Shown here: piece by piece, positions 1 to 5,665 of the stretch
Layout of the letters: every line of letters begins with the position of its first letter
How positions within the stretch are numbered: position 1 is the first letter of the stretch
NCBI GenBank assembly: GCA_031276105.1
Contig: JAISNS010000155.1
Location: 1-5,665, forward strand
From: Dysgonamonadaceae bacterium
Lineage (GTDB): Bacteria; Bacteroidota; Bacteroidia; Bacteroidales; Azobacteroidaceae
Direction of reading: 5' to 3'
Length of the DNA stretch: 5,665 bases
Notes under the pieces: generated by a model
What the model was told of the DNA's origin: nothing
Database searches by the model: none
What the model saw: the letters and a program-made list of their open reading frames with translations, nothing else
Translations under genes and position numbers: made by a program

Positions 1-24
1 GCCCGAAGTTACAAAAAAATGGCG

Positions 25-32
25 TAAATTTG
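25..32 (+). promoter_or_regulatory. Bacteroidota -7 box upstream of the AddB-like gene
   Basis: TAAATTTG matches the Bacteroidota sigma-70 (sigma ABfr) -7 consensus TAnnTTTG exactly. It lies 41 bp before the ATG at 74, so transcription would start near 38-40 and leave a leader of about 35 nt. The -33 element would fall at or beyond the window edge and I cannot see a clear one. A purine-rich AAGGA (66-70) sits 3 nt before the ATG and may act as a ribosome binding site, though the spacing is short. Confidence 0.55.
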
Positions 33-73
33 CCCCGTTTTAATTAAGCATGTAAAAAGCAAAACAAGGATTT

Positions 74-2965
74 ATGTTCAACGAAAAACTTTCCGAATCT
101 TTTCTCGACCTGGTCGCCGGCGATGTAATTGCCCGCTTGGGTACTGATTTAGCCAATGTTGTGGTTGTTTTTCCCAATATCCGCGCCGGTTTGTTTTTCA
201 ATCAATCCCTTTACAGGCAGGCAAATCGACCGCTGTGGGCGCCCCGCTATCAATCGATCGAATCGCTTTTCGAAAGCGCCGCCACGCTGAGGAAAGGCGA
301 TAATATCTTGTTGACCGGAGAATTATATCATACCTACATTGAGGTTTTTAATGCTCATGCTGCGCAGCCTTCTGCCGAAACGTTGGACGAGTTTTTCTTT
401 TTCGGAGAAATACTCCTGAACGATTTCGATGATGTGGACAAGAATCTGGCGAATGTACATTCGTTGTTCGGCAATCTTCAGGATTTGGATCGCCTGAAAG
501 ACGATTTTGCTCACTTGACCGACGACCAAATCAAAGCGCTGATGCAATATTTCAAACACGTTTTTCAGGGCGAAAGCGTGCTGAAAACCGCTTTCCATAA
601 CATCTGGGGCATCTTGGGCGAAGTGTATTTCACGTTCAAGAAAAAACTGGAAACGCAAGGCATTGCTTATCCCGGAATGTTGATGCGTTCGGTGATTGAG
701 AACGAAGAAAATCGTTTTACCGGAAAACAATATGTATTTGCCGGATTCAACGTTTTGAACCGCTGCGAAGAAAGACTGTTCAAACAACTGAAAGATAAAG
801 CGTTATTTTATTGGGACTACGATTCGTATTATCTGGAAACGGAAGCCGGAAGGTTTATCAAAAACAATATCCGCCAATTCGGTTCGGCGCTGAACGATCC
901 TGATTTTGAGGTGTTTTCAACGAAAAACAAAACGATTACCTTCCTTGCTTCTCCTTCCGAAAACGGACAGGCGGCAGTCGTTCCGCTGTGGATTGATTCG
1001 TTGAACGAGCCGCCGTCGCCTGCCCGTCCCGATTCGGCGATTGTTTTATGCAACGAGGCCATTTTGCCGGCTGTGATGCACGCAATTCCCTCCGAAAAGG
1101 TGGAAAATGTGAATATCACGATGGGATTTCCGATTACGCTCACTCCGGTAAGCAGTTTTTTGCAGGCGCTGACGGAAATGCAGACGCTGGGACGCCAAAC
1201 GTCCGGACAATCGTTTCGTTACAAATTCGTTTTGCCGGTATTGAGGCATCCCTATACGACCGTTTTGTTTCCCGAAGCCGGCGCCGTGGAACGGGAAATC
1301 GTGAACAACAACCTTTTTTCTCCTGCGTTAGATGTCCTGAAAAACGAATTGCTTTTCTCTTTCGCGGAAGATACGCCGGCCTTAGCCGCTTATTTGCTGG
1401 CGATTACCCAAAAATTAGGCGTTTGTCTGGGAAAAGGAAATACCGGCGCCGGCGCTTATAACGATTTGTATGTCGAATCTGTTTTTCGGGCTTATCAGGT
1501 TATCAACCGTTTAAGCGGATTGCTGGCAACCGGCAAATGGACGTTGGAAAAACCGACTTTCCTGCGCCTCCTGCGAAAATTATTATCTACCGTGAAAATC
1601 CCGTTTCACGGCGAACCGGTGAAAGGATTGCAGATTATGGGCGTACTGGAAACACGGTCGCTCGATTTCAAAAACATCCTGATGCTAAGCGTAAACGAAG
1701 GATTCATGCCGGGAAGCAACAGCGAAAATACGTTTATTCCCCAATTTCTCCGGCAATACTTCGGACTGGATACCATCGACCGGCAGGATTCGGTGTACGC
1801 TTATTATTTTTATCGCCTGATACAACGCGCCGAAAACCTCACTTTTGTCTATAACACAGATAAAACGCAAACCGGCAAATCGGAAATCAGCCGTTTTCTC
1901 CTGCAATTACTCATCGAATCGCCATGGAAAGAGAAGATTGTTCGCCGTACATTGCAATCGTCCGTCAATCCATGGACGCCGCAACCCATCCGCATCGAAA
2001 AAGACGGGAACCTGCTGCAACGGATTCGCACGCAATACGACGGGACAATCAATCCGGAAGCCGCCCGCTTGTCGCCAACCGCGTTGAACACCTTAATCAG
2101 TTGCTCGTTCAAGTTTTACCAACAATACATCGAAGGATTGAGAAGCAAGGAAGAAATGTCGGACGAATTAGATAATTCGATTTTCGGCTCAATCTTTCAC
2201 CGCGCCGCCGAATATCTTTACCGCGAAATAGGACATATCCCGGAGGAAATAAAAAAATTTACGCCTTTCGTTGTCCGGAAAGAACATTTCGATCCTTACC
2301 TGACAGCGTTTTACCGGATAGAAAAATTAGTCGGCCGGGCTTTCGAACGGGAATATTTCAAGGGAAAACCGGTAAATCCTCAAGATTTCAATGGGAAACA
2401 ATTGATTACTTTCAGGATTATTTGCCATATCGTCAAACGGTTAATCGAATTTGATTCCCGGCGAGCGCCCTTCACTTTACACGGCTTGGAATATCCCGTC
2501 ACTTCGCCCTTCACGCTGAAAAACGGAATCGAACTGAAAATCGGCGGCATCATCGACCGTCTGGAAGAAAAAGACGGATCGTTCTACATTATCGACTACA
2601 AAACCGGCGGGAAAGGAAAGACGTATAAAACGCTGGAAGACCTTTTCATAGCTAAAGATAACCGCGCTTCGCATATTTTTCAGACATTTGTATATGCTTC
2701 AGCCTTGCTTCAAAATGAGGAGTTCCCTTTGCCCATTGTTCCCGCCCTGATATATATGCAGGAAGCCGGAAAAGAAGATTATTCGCCGGTCATCCTCTAT
2801 AATAAAGAGCCAATCGGCGATTTCAGAGAATTGAACCCCGAATTTGAACCCCTGCTTAAACAAACAATCGAAGCGCTGTTCGATCCGGCTATCCCGTTTC
2901 AGCAGACCGAAATTGCCGGCGTCTGCGAATATTGCGATTTCAAAGAAATGTGCGGGCGGCTCTAA
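74..2965 (+). CDS. addB: AddB-like PD-(D/E)XK nuclease with Fe-S cluster motif
   Basis: This 963-residue protein fits the B subunit of an AddAB-type helicase-nuclease, which with AddA resects double-strand breaks for RecA-dependent repair in the cytoplasm. The C-terminal third carries a RecB-family nuclease domain: GSIFH near residues 705-709, a GGIIDR motif with D828, and IDYKTGG with D841 and K843. Four cysteines are placed as in the AddB iron-sulfur cluster: C677 before the nuclease, then C951-x2-C954-x5-C960 at the extreme C-terminus. The N-terminal two thirds resemble an inactivated UvrD-like helicase: it opens with VVVFPNIRAGLFF and I see no Walker A motif, and there is a late helicase-like LMLSVNEGFMPG segment near residue 540. 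Length and motif order are normal for the Bacteroidota version. The ATG at 74 is preceded by AAGGA and a -7 box; the earlier ATG at 50 is closed at once by TAA. No AddA partner is in the window. The family call is firm; the exact subunit name is inferred. Confidence 0.9.
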   Translation: MFNEKLSESFLDLVAGDVIARLGTDLANVVVVFPNIRAGLFFNQSLYRQANRPLWAPRYQSIESLFESAATLRKGDNILLTGELYHTYIEVFNAHAAQPSAETLDEFFFFGEILLNDFDDVDKNLANVHSLFGNLQDLDRLKDDFAHLTDDQIKALMQYFKHVFQGESVLKTAFHNIWGILGEVYFTFKKKLETQGIAYPGMLMRSVIENEENRFTGKQYVFAGFNVLNRCEERLFKQLKDKALFYWDYDSYYLETEAGRFIKNNIRQFGSALNDPDFEVFSTKNKTITFLASPSENGQAAVVPLWIDSLNEPPSPARPDSAIVLCNEAILPAVMHAIPSEKVENVNITMGFPITLTPVSSFLQALTEMQTLGRQTSGQSFRYKFVLPVLRHPYTTVLFPEAGAVEREIVNNNLFSPALDVLKNELLFSFAEDTPALAAYLLAITQKLGVCLGKGNTGAGAYNDLYVESVFRAYQVINRLSGLLATGKWTLEKPTFLRLLRKLLSTVKIPFHGEPVKGLQIMGVLETRSLDFKNILMLSVNEGFMPGSNSENTFIPQFLRQYFGLDTIDRQDSVYAYYFYRLIQRAENLTFVYNTDKTQTGKSEISRFLLQLLIESPWKEKIVRRTLQSSVNPWTPQPIRIEKDGNLLQRIRTQYDGTINPEAARLSPTALNTLISCSFKFYQQYIEGLRSKEEMSDELDNSIFGSIFHRAAEYLYREIGHIPEEIKKFTPFVVRKEHFDPYLTAFYRIEKLVGRAFEREYFKGKPVNPQDFNGKQLITFRIICHIVKRLIEFDSRRAPFTLHGLEYPVTSPFTLKNGIELKIGGIIDRLEEKDGSFYIIDYKTGGKGKTYKTLEDLFIAKDNRASHIFQTFVYASALLQNEEFPLPIVPALIYMQEAGKEDYSPVILYNKEPIGDFRELNPEFEPLLKQTIEALFDPAIPFQQTEIAGVCEYCDFKEMCGRL

Positions 2966-2991
2966 CCCGTAGTAATGTTGCGGATTTTACG

Positions 2992-2999
2992 TACATTTG
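2992..2999 (+). promoter_or_regulatory. -7 box of the znuA-znuC operon
   Basis: TACATTTG fits TAnnTTTG exactly and lies in the 50-bp gap between the nuclease stop codon and the ATG at 3016. A TTG occurs at 2978-2980, but the 11-bp spacing is too short for a standard -33 element, so this promoter may be weak or activator-dependent. The start of transcription would be only about 10 nt before the ATG, giving a very short leader. I see no clear Zur-like dyad here. Confidence 0.45.
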
Positions 3000-3015
3000 C
3001 ATTTTATTTAGAAAC

Positions 3016-3870
3016 ATGAATAAATTTTATTATCCACTCGTTCTGCTGTTTACGTTATGTGCCGGCGCATGTTCCAAGCAAATTCAGCGGAAAAATATCC
3101 TGACGGTTACCATCGAACCGCAACGTTATTTTGCCGAACGGCTGGTAGATACTCTTTTTTCGGTTACAAGCATGGTTGCTCCGGGTATAAATCCCGAAAC
3201 GTATGATCCGGCGCCGGCTCAAATTGCTCAACTGGCTCACAGTAAGGCCTATTTTGGCATTGGCCCTATCGGATTTGAAAACGCATGGCTGGATAATTTG
3301 AAAAAAAATAATCCCGGACTTCCTTTTTTCGATAACAGCCGGGGAATTGATTGGATTGTCGCCGAAAATGACGATTCGTACAAGCATCGGCATCCCGACC
3401 CGCACATCTGGACTTCCCCGAAAGGAGCGGCAATTATTGCCCGAAACATGTATGAAGCATTATCGGCAATTGATCCGGATAATGAACCGGTTTACCGCAA
3501 CAATCTGGAGGGTTTGCTGAAGGAAATCGACGAAACCGCAAAAACAATCCAATCGTATTTGGATAATTCCGTTCAAAAAGCGTTCATTATTTATCATCCG
3601 GCATTGACGTATTTTGCTCGCGACTACGGTTTAACGCAATATGCGATGGAGCTCGACGGGAAAGAACCGGCGCCCGGACAATTGAAAAAATTAGTCGATC
3701 TGGCGAAAGAAAAAAACATAACGACTATTTTCATTCAGCAGGAATTTGACCAAAAAAACGTAGCGCTTATGGCACGCGAAACCGGTTGCCGTTTAATCAC
3801 AATCAACCCGTTATCCTACAATTGGAGTGAAGAAATTATTCGCATTGCCAAATCCTTGTCCGATGAGTGA
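3016..3870 (+). CDS. znuA: Zinc/manganese ABC transporter substrate-binding lipoprotein
   Basis: This 284-residue protein belongs to the cluster A-I (ZnuA/PsaA/TroA) metal-binding family, which captures Zn2+ or Mn2+ in the periplasm and passes it to an ABC permease. The N-terminus is a lipoprotein signal: a hydrophobic stretch (residues 7-18) ending in AGA-C19. Visible family motifs are GINPETYDP (57-65), HRHPDPHIW (124-132, with the likely ligand H130), YHPAL (H194) and QQEFDQKN (241-248). The first ligand, usually His in a PHxY context, is Glu here (E61), and the last, usually Asp in a DPL context, is Asn (N264). I recall Bacteroidota homologues with the NPETYDP form, so this is probably a lineage variant rather than decay. 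I chose the ATG at 3016 because the longer frame from 2932 would put 28 residues in front of the signal peptide and overlap the nuclease gene. It overlaps the downstream ATPase gene by 8 bp, which implies translational coupling. Metal preference is not settled by sequence. Confidence 0.9.
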   Translation: MNKFYYPLVLLFTLCAGACSKQIQRKNILTVTIEPQRYFAERLVDTLFSVTSMVAPGINPETYDPAPAQIAQLAHSKAYFGIGPIGFENAWLDNLKKNNPGLPFFDNSRGIDWIVAENDDSYKHRHPDPHIWTSPKGAAIIARNMYEALSAIDPDNEPVYRNNLEGLLKEIDETAKTIQSYLDNSVQKAFIIYHPALTYFARDYGLTQYAMELDGKEPAPGQLKKLVDLAKEKNITTIFIQQEFDQKNVALMARETGCRLITINPLSYNWSEEIIRIAKSLSDE

Positions 3871-4702
3871 AATATTGGTTGAACTGCATCGGGTCTTTGC
3901 CGGTTACAACGGGCATAATGTTTTGAAAGATATTAATTTGCATATCTATGAACAGGATTTTCTGGGAGTTATCGGCCCGAACGGCGGCGGAAAAACTACT
4001 TTACTGAAAGTGATATTGCGTTTGCTGAGACCCGTTTCGGGAAATATTCGCTATGCCGGCAAAAATTTGGAAAACAACATCGGCTATATGCCTCAAATCA
4101 ATTGGATTGATCAAAAATTTCCTATCCGGGTTTGCGAAGTCATTGATTCGGGGTTGATTTCCGAAAAAAAACTAACGAAAAAACAAAAACAGGAAAAAGT
4201 TGATGAGATGCTGATTACGATGGGATTGGAAGAACTCCGGAATAAACCGGTCGGGGAACTTTCCGGCGGGCAGTTGCAACGGGTTTTACTGAGCAGGGCA
4301 ATCATCAGCGAACCGCAACTGTTGATTCTGGATGAACCTAATTCATACGTGGACAAACGCTTCGAAGCGCATTTTTACGAACGACTACGGGAAATCAATA
4401 AACAAACGGCTATTGTATTGGTTTCGCACGACATAGGAACCATAATTTCCAATGTGAAAAATATTGCTTGCGTCAACGAATCGTTGCATTATCATTCCGG
4501 CCCGGACGTCGGTAACGATTGGTTGGAAAAACATTTCGATTGCTTTACTCATGTTACGCAAGTTCATAAATATCCTTATGGGGGCTGTTTCAAAAGTCCT
4601 TTCGAGAGTACTTGTCATTGCGGGCTTGACCCGCAATCCCCTGAAAATCAATGCGCACTTTATAGGGGATCCCGCGTCAAGCGCGGGATGACATGCTTTT
4701 GA
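3863..4702 (+). CDS. znuC: Metal ABC transporter ATP-binding protein with repeat-encoded tail
   Basis: This is the ATPase that would power metal import with the binding protein encoded just upstream. All ABC motifs are intact: Walker A GPNGGGKTT (38-46, K44), Q-loop Q78 in YMPQ, signature LSGGQLQR (133-140), Walker B LLILD (153-157) followed by catalytic E158, and H-loop H189. A His-rich segment, HYHSG, follows the core as in ZnuC relatives. The ATG at 3863 lies inside the end of the upstream gene (ATGAGTGA, 8-bp overlap); a start at 3827 would add 12 residues unlike the family and lengthen the overlap. The protein is 279 residues against roughly 250 for the family. The excess, residues 251-279 starting at CHCGLDPQS, is exactly the stretch encoded by the palindromic repeat at 4613-4693, so the native stop was probably lost when the repeat inserted. 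Residues about 227-250 are also hard to match to the family by eye. No permease gene follows. Confidence 0.9.
   Translation: MSEILVELHRVFAGYNGHNVLKDINLHIYEQDFLGVIGPNGGGKTTLLKVILRLLRPVSGNIRYAGKNLENNIGYMPQINWIDQKFPIRVCEVIDSGLISEKKLTKKQKQEKVDEMLITMGLEELRNKPVGELSGGQLQRVLLSRAIISEPQLLILDEPNSYVDKRFEAHFYERLREINKQTAIVLVSHDIGTIISNVKNIACVNESLHYHSGPDVGNDWLEKHFDCFTHVTQVHKYPYGGCFKSPFESTCHCGLDPQSPENQCALYRGSRVKRGMTCF
4613..4693. repeat. Dispersed palindromic repeat, paired hairpins
   Basis: Two 30-bp arms (4613-4642 and 4664-4693) are inverted copies of each other, identical at 24 of 30 positions and separated by 21 bp. Each arm also forms its own hairpin: an 8-bp stem 4617-4624/4630-4637 with loop CTTGA, and an 8-bp stem 4669-4676/4682-4689 with loop TCAAG. 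The six differences between arms form three pairs that each keep the hairpin stems intact. In translation it gives the phrases CHCGLDPQS and, in other frames, VIAGLTRNP and HPALDAGS, which are familiar from repeat-derived tails of predicted proteins in many genomes. It is fused in frame to the end of the ATPase gene. It may be a REP- or MITE-like element; I see no target-site duplication. Confidence 0.8.
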
Positions 4703-4747
4703 TAGGCTAAGCCGGATGTTGCGTAACATAAGTGATTTAAAATAATA

Positions 4748-4784
4748 AAGGAAACTTCCTGAACAAACATATAGAAGTTTCCTT
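4748..4784. terminator. Stem-loop terminator between convergent genes
   Basis: A perfect 11-bp inverted repeat, AAGGAAACTTC (4748-4758) and GAAGTTTCCTT (4774-4784), encloses a 15-nt loop. It lies between the ATPase stop codon (4702) and the stop codon of the minus-strand histone-like gene (4806). Read on the minus strand the stem is followed by TATTATTTT, a T-rich tail, so it best serves the histone-like gene; on the plus strand the tail is only AATTTG, so it may be a weaker terminator for the metal operon. The long loop and moderate GC make it less than ideal. Confidence 0.7.
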
Positions 4785-4805
4785 AATTTGAATTCTTGAG
4801 TCCGC

Positions 4806-4982
4806 TTACTTTTTTGCGTATTCCAGCGAAACTTTTCTGAATTCTTTCAACAATTTTTCCAATTCCAACGATGCTTTGCGAGCGCGAGTACCGGCTGCTT
4901 TGTTAGATTTTTCAACTTGTAAATTTGCATCTGTGGCAAAATTGTCAAATTTTTCTTTGATTTTTTCTACTAAATCTTTCAT
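4806..4982 (-). CDS. Histone H1-like protein (Hc1 family)
   Basis: This 58-residue protein is predicted to bind DNA and help organise the nucleoid. Translated from the ATG complementary to 4980-4982 it reads MKDLVEKIKEKFDNF at the start and ends in EYAKK. The centre contains SNKAAGTRARKASLE (26-40), which I recognise as the hallmark of the short Hc1/histone H1-like proteins found across Bacteroidota. It has 12 Lys and 3 Arg with many Glu, and a heptad-like spacing of Leu in residues 39-53 suggests a helix. Full length for the family. It has no Shine-Dalgarno sequence; the leader is extremely A/T-rich, a common state in strongly expressed Bacteroidota genes. It stands alone, convergent with the metal operon, with a good promoter (5043-5072) and a terminator (4748-4784). 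The relationship to chlamydial Hc1 is by family name; binding behaviour is inferred, not shown. Confidence 0.9.
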   Translation of the reverse strand: MKDLVEKIKEKFDNFATDANLQVEKSNKAAGTRARKASLELEKLLKEFRKVSLEYAKK

Positions 4983-5013
4983 TTTGATAATTTTTTTATA
5001 AAATAAATACTTG

Positions 5014-5032
5014 AAACAGGATATACCTGTTT
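5014..5032. promoter_or_regulatory. Dyad in the leader of the histone-like gene
   Basis: AAACAGG (5014-5020) and CCTGTTT (5026-5032) form a perfect 7-bp inverted repeat around ATATA. On the minus strand it begins a few bases after the predicted transcription start (about 5036) and ends about 31 nt before the start codon. It could be an operator for a dimeric repressor or a small 5' hairpin that stabilises the mRNA. The sequence alone does not decide between them. Confidence 0.4.
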
Positions 5033-5042
5033 TTCACCGCTG

Positions 5043-5072
5043 CAAAGATAATTTATTCTTCAAATTTTACAA
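5043..5072 (-). promoter_or_regulatory. Promoter of the histone-like gene
   Basis: On the minus strand TTG (complement of 5070-5072) is followed after 19 bp by TATCTTTG (complement of 5043-5050). This matches the Bacteroidota -33/-7 pattern TTG-N17-23-TAnnTTTG in both boxes and spacing. Transcription would start near 5036 and give a leader of roughly 55 nt. Confidence 0.65.
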
Positions 5073-5209
5073 CACGTTGCCCGGCGTTTTTACATTTTTT
5101 TTTGTTATATTGGATACATTTATACTTCACACGGTATGGTTTTGTGCAAAGCTGGCATACATAAGAAAAGGAATATCAACACAACTTACCACCGACAAAA
5201 TGAGGAAAA

Positions 5210-5267
5210 GAATTACGCCCTTAGTATCTAACGGCGTAATTCCGGCTTGTCCGTCTTAGTATCTAAC
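5210..5267. repeat. Hairpin whose loop is repeated downstream
   Basis: GAATTACGCC (5210-5219) and GGCGTAATTC (5233-5242) form a perfect 10-bp stem around the 13-nt loop CTTAGTATCTAAC (5220-5232). The same 13 nt recur exactly at 5255-5267, 35 bp downstream and outside any stem of that length. This looks like a short mobile or recombining repeat unit rather than a terminator, since no T-run follows. Confidence 0.7.
5241..5259 (+). repeat. 19-bp direct repeat, copy 1
   Basis: TCCGGCTTGTCCGTCTTAG occurs here and again, identically, at 5576-5594. The two copies have the same orientation and are 335 bp apart start to start. They bracket the hairpin cluster at 5290-5507. Copy 1 overlaps the end of the 5210-5242 hairpin and runs into the second CTTAGTATCTAAC. 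Confidence 0.8.
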
Positions 5268-5289
5268 TCCTCAAATCCTTGTAAAAAAA

Positions 5290-5358
5290 GGCAGAATACC
5301 GTTTCGGAGTTGAGTATCCTGGGGTCATTTCAAATTGTCGCGATACCCCATTTCTGCC
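5290..5358. other. Foldable 69-nt segment, possible structured element
   Basis: The ends pair as GGCAGAA (5290-5296) with TTCTGCC (5352-5358). Inside, TGGGGT (5320-5325) pairs with ACCCCA (5345-5350), and a weaker ATAC/GTAT pairing is possible in the left half, giving a branched shape. No similarity to a known RNA family is recognised. It may be part of the same repeat patch, or chance. Confidence 0.3.
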
Positions 5359-5382
5359 GGATTCTATTCTACATTTCAGCAA

Positions 5383-5507
5383 GTCCTGAAAGGACGTAAT
5401 TTTCATAACCGCAGGTCAGCGACCTGCGGAGCAGGGAAACATCTACCAACTCTCTCTGCCTGAAAGGCAGGATTTGGCAAAGAGAGTGAAGTCCTGCCTT
5501 TCAGGCA
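5383..5507. repeat. Cluster of REP-like hairpins sharing CCTGAAAGG
   Basis: In order: GTCCT-GAA-AGGAC (5383-5395); CCGCAGGTC-AGC-GACCTGCGG (5409-5429), a perfect 9-bp stem with 3-nt loop; TGCCT-GAA-AGGCA (5457-5469); and a perfect 16-bp inverted repeat, 5457-5472 with 5492-5507, 19 bp apart. CCTGAAAGG appears at 5385-5393 and 5459-5467 and inverted at 5497-5505. Short stems with 3-nt loops and a shared core are typical of REP-type or related dispersed intergenic repeats. No transposase gene is in the window. Confidence 0.7.
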
Positions 5508-5575
5508 ACGAAGGAATTTATCCATGAGCGCGACTATTTGAAATACATCCAGTTTCCTGTCGTGCACCTTGCACC

Positions 5576-5594
5576 TCCGGCTTGTCCGTCTTAG
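5576..5594 (+). repeat. 19-bp direct repeat, copy 2
   Basis: This is the second exact copy of TCCGGCTTGTCCGTCTTAG (first at 5241-5259). After the shared 19 bp the sequences diverge (TATCTAAC after copy 1, GATATGGG after copy 2), so this could mark the boundary of a repeated or duplicated unit. Confidence 0.8.
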
Positions 5595-5665
5595 GATATG
5601 GGAATATAAGACATAAGAAGTTAGAATAGATAAATTTTTTCCTTTTTTTTGCAAAATAAAAAAAA

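Larger units (their letters stand above)
5083..5665. other. Gene-free, repeat-rich intergenic region
   Basis: I find no reading frame here with a recognisable domain, start context or codon pattern. Two open frames exist, 5011-5259 (+) and 5403-5654 (-), but both are composed largely of the inverted and direct repeats listed separately, and the first begins inside the leader and promoter of the histone-like gene. The part from 5083 to about 5205 is plain A/T-rich sequence with no structure I can support. A 5-bp hairpin with a 3-nt loop (GTGCA-CCT-TGCAC) lies at 5562-5574. The last 35 bp or so are strongly A/T-rich with long T and A runs, as is common just before a Bacteroidota gene, so a gene may start beyond the edge. 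Confidence 0.6.

Noticed and set aside
323..787. 154-codon open frame on the minus strand
   Set aside because: It lies wholly inside the AddB-like gene, opposite a frame with clear family motifs, and shows no domain of its own.
2932..3015. Longer N-terminus for the metal-binding protein
   Set aside because: It would overlap the nuclease gene, contain the -7 box and place 28 residues before an obvious lipoprotein signal peptide.
3827..3862. Earlier start for the ATPase gene
   Set aside because: The extra 12 residues do not resemble the family N-terminus; the ATG at 3863 in the ATGAGTGA overlap is the natural coupled start.
4385..4729. 114-codon open frame on the minus strand
   Set aside because: It is antisense to the ATPase gene, and much of it is translation of the palindromic repeat.
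5011..5259. 82-codon open frame with a hydrophobic stretch
   Set aside because: It begins in the leader of the histone-like gene, runs antisense through its promoter, ends in repeat DNA and has no ribosome binding site.
5241..5594. CRISPR array
   Set aside because: There are only two copies of the 19-bp repeat, spaced 316 bp apart, with hairpins between them and no regular spacers or cas genes.
5403..5654. 83-codon open frame on the minus strand
   Set aside because: It is built almost entirely from inverted repeats and the 19-bp repeat; such frames are a common artefact of repeat elements.

Overview
The window looks like ordinary chromosomal DNA from a Bacteroidota member, probably order Bacteroidales. 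The reasons are: an AddB-type nuclease and a zinc-uptake pair in Bacteroidales style; a 58-residue Hc1-type histone H1-like protein typical of the phylum; three Bacteroidota -7 promoter boxes (TAnnTTTG); and weak or absent Shine-Dalgarno sequences. Genus cannot be told from this stretch.

Layout: positions 1-73 hold a promoter and leader. A long AddB-like PD-(D/E)XK/Fe-S nuclease gene follows (74-2965, +). After a 50-bp gap with its own -7 box comes a two-gene zinc/manganese uptake operon: a lipoprotein metal-binding protein (znuA-like, 3016-3870, +) and its ATPase (znuC-like, 3863-4702, +), overlapping by 8 bp. No permease follows. The last 29 codons of the ATPase gene are made of a dispersed palindromic repeat (4613-4693). 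A strong stem-loop (4748-4784) separates this operon from a convergent small gene on the minus strand, 4806-4982, which encodes the histone H1-like protein. That gene has a well-formed promoter at 5043-5072 and a short dyad in its leader.

From about 5083 to the end I see no credible gene. This stretch of nearly 600 bp is packed with short inverted and direct repeats: a hairpin whose loop recurs nearby, a 19-bp direct repeat about 335 bp apart, three copies of CCTGAAAGG (two direct, one inverted) and a set of mutually exclusive stems. It resembles a patch of dispersed intergenic (REP-like) repeat elements.

The genes do three unrelated jobs: recombinational DNA repair (AddB with an AddA partner outside the window), divalent metal import and nucleoid organisation. 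I did not find a convincing new multi-gene system. The most interesting signals are the double-hairpin repeat with compensatory base changes that extends the ATPase reading frame, the absent permease with altered metal ligands in the binding protein, and the structured repeat patch at the right end.
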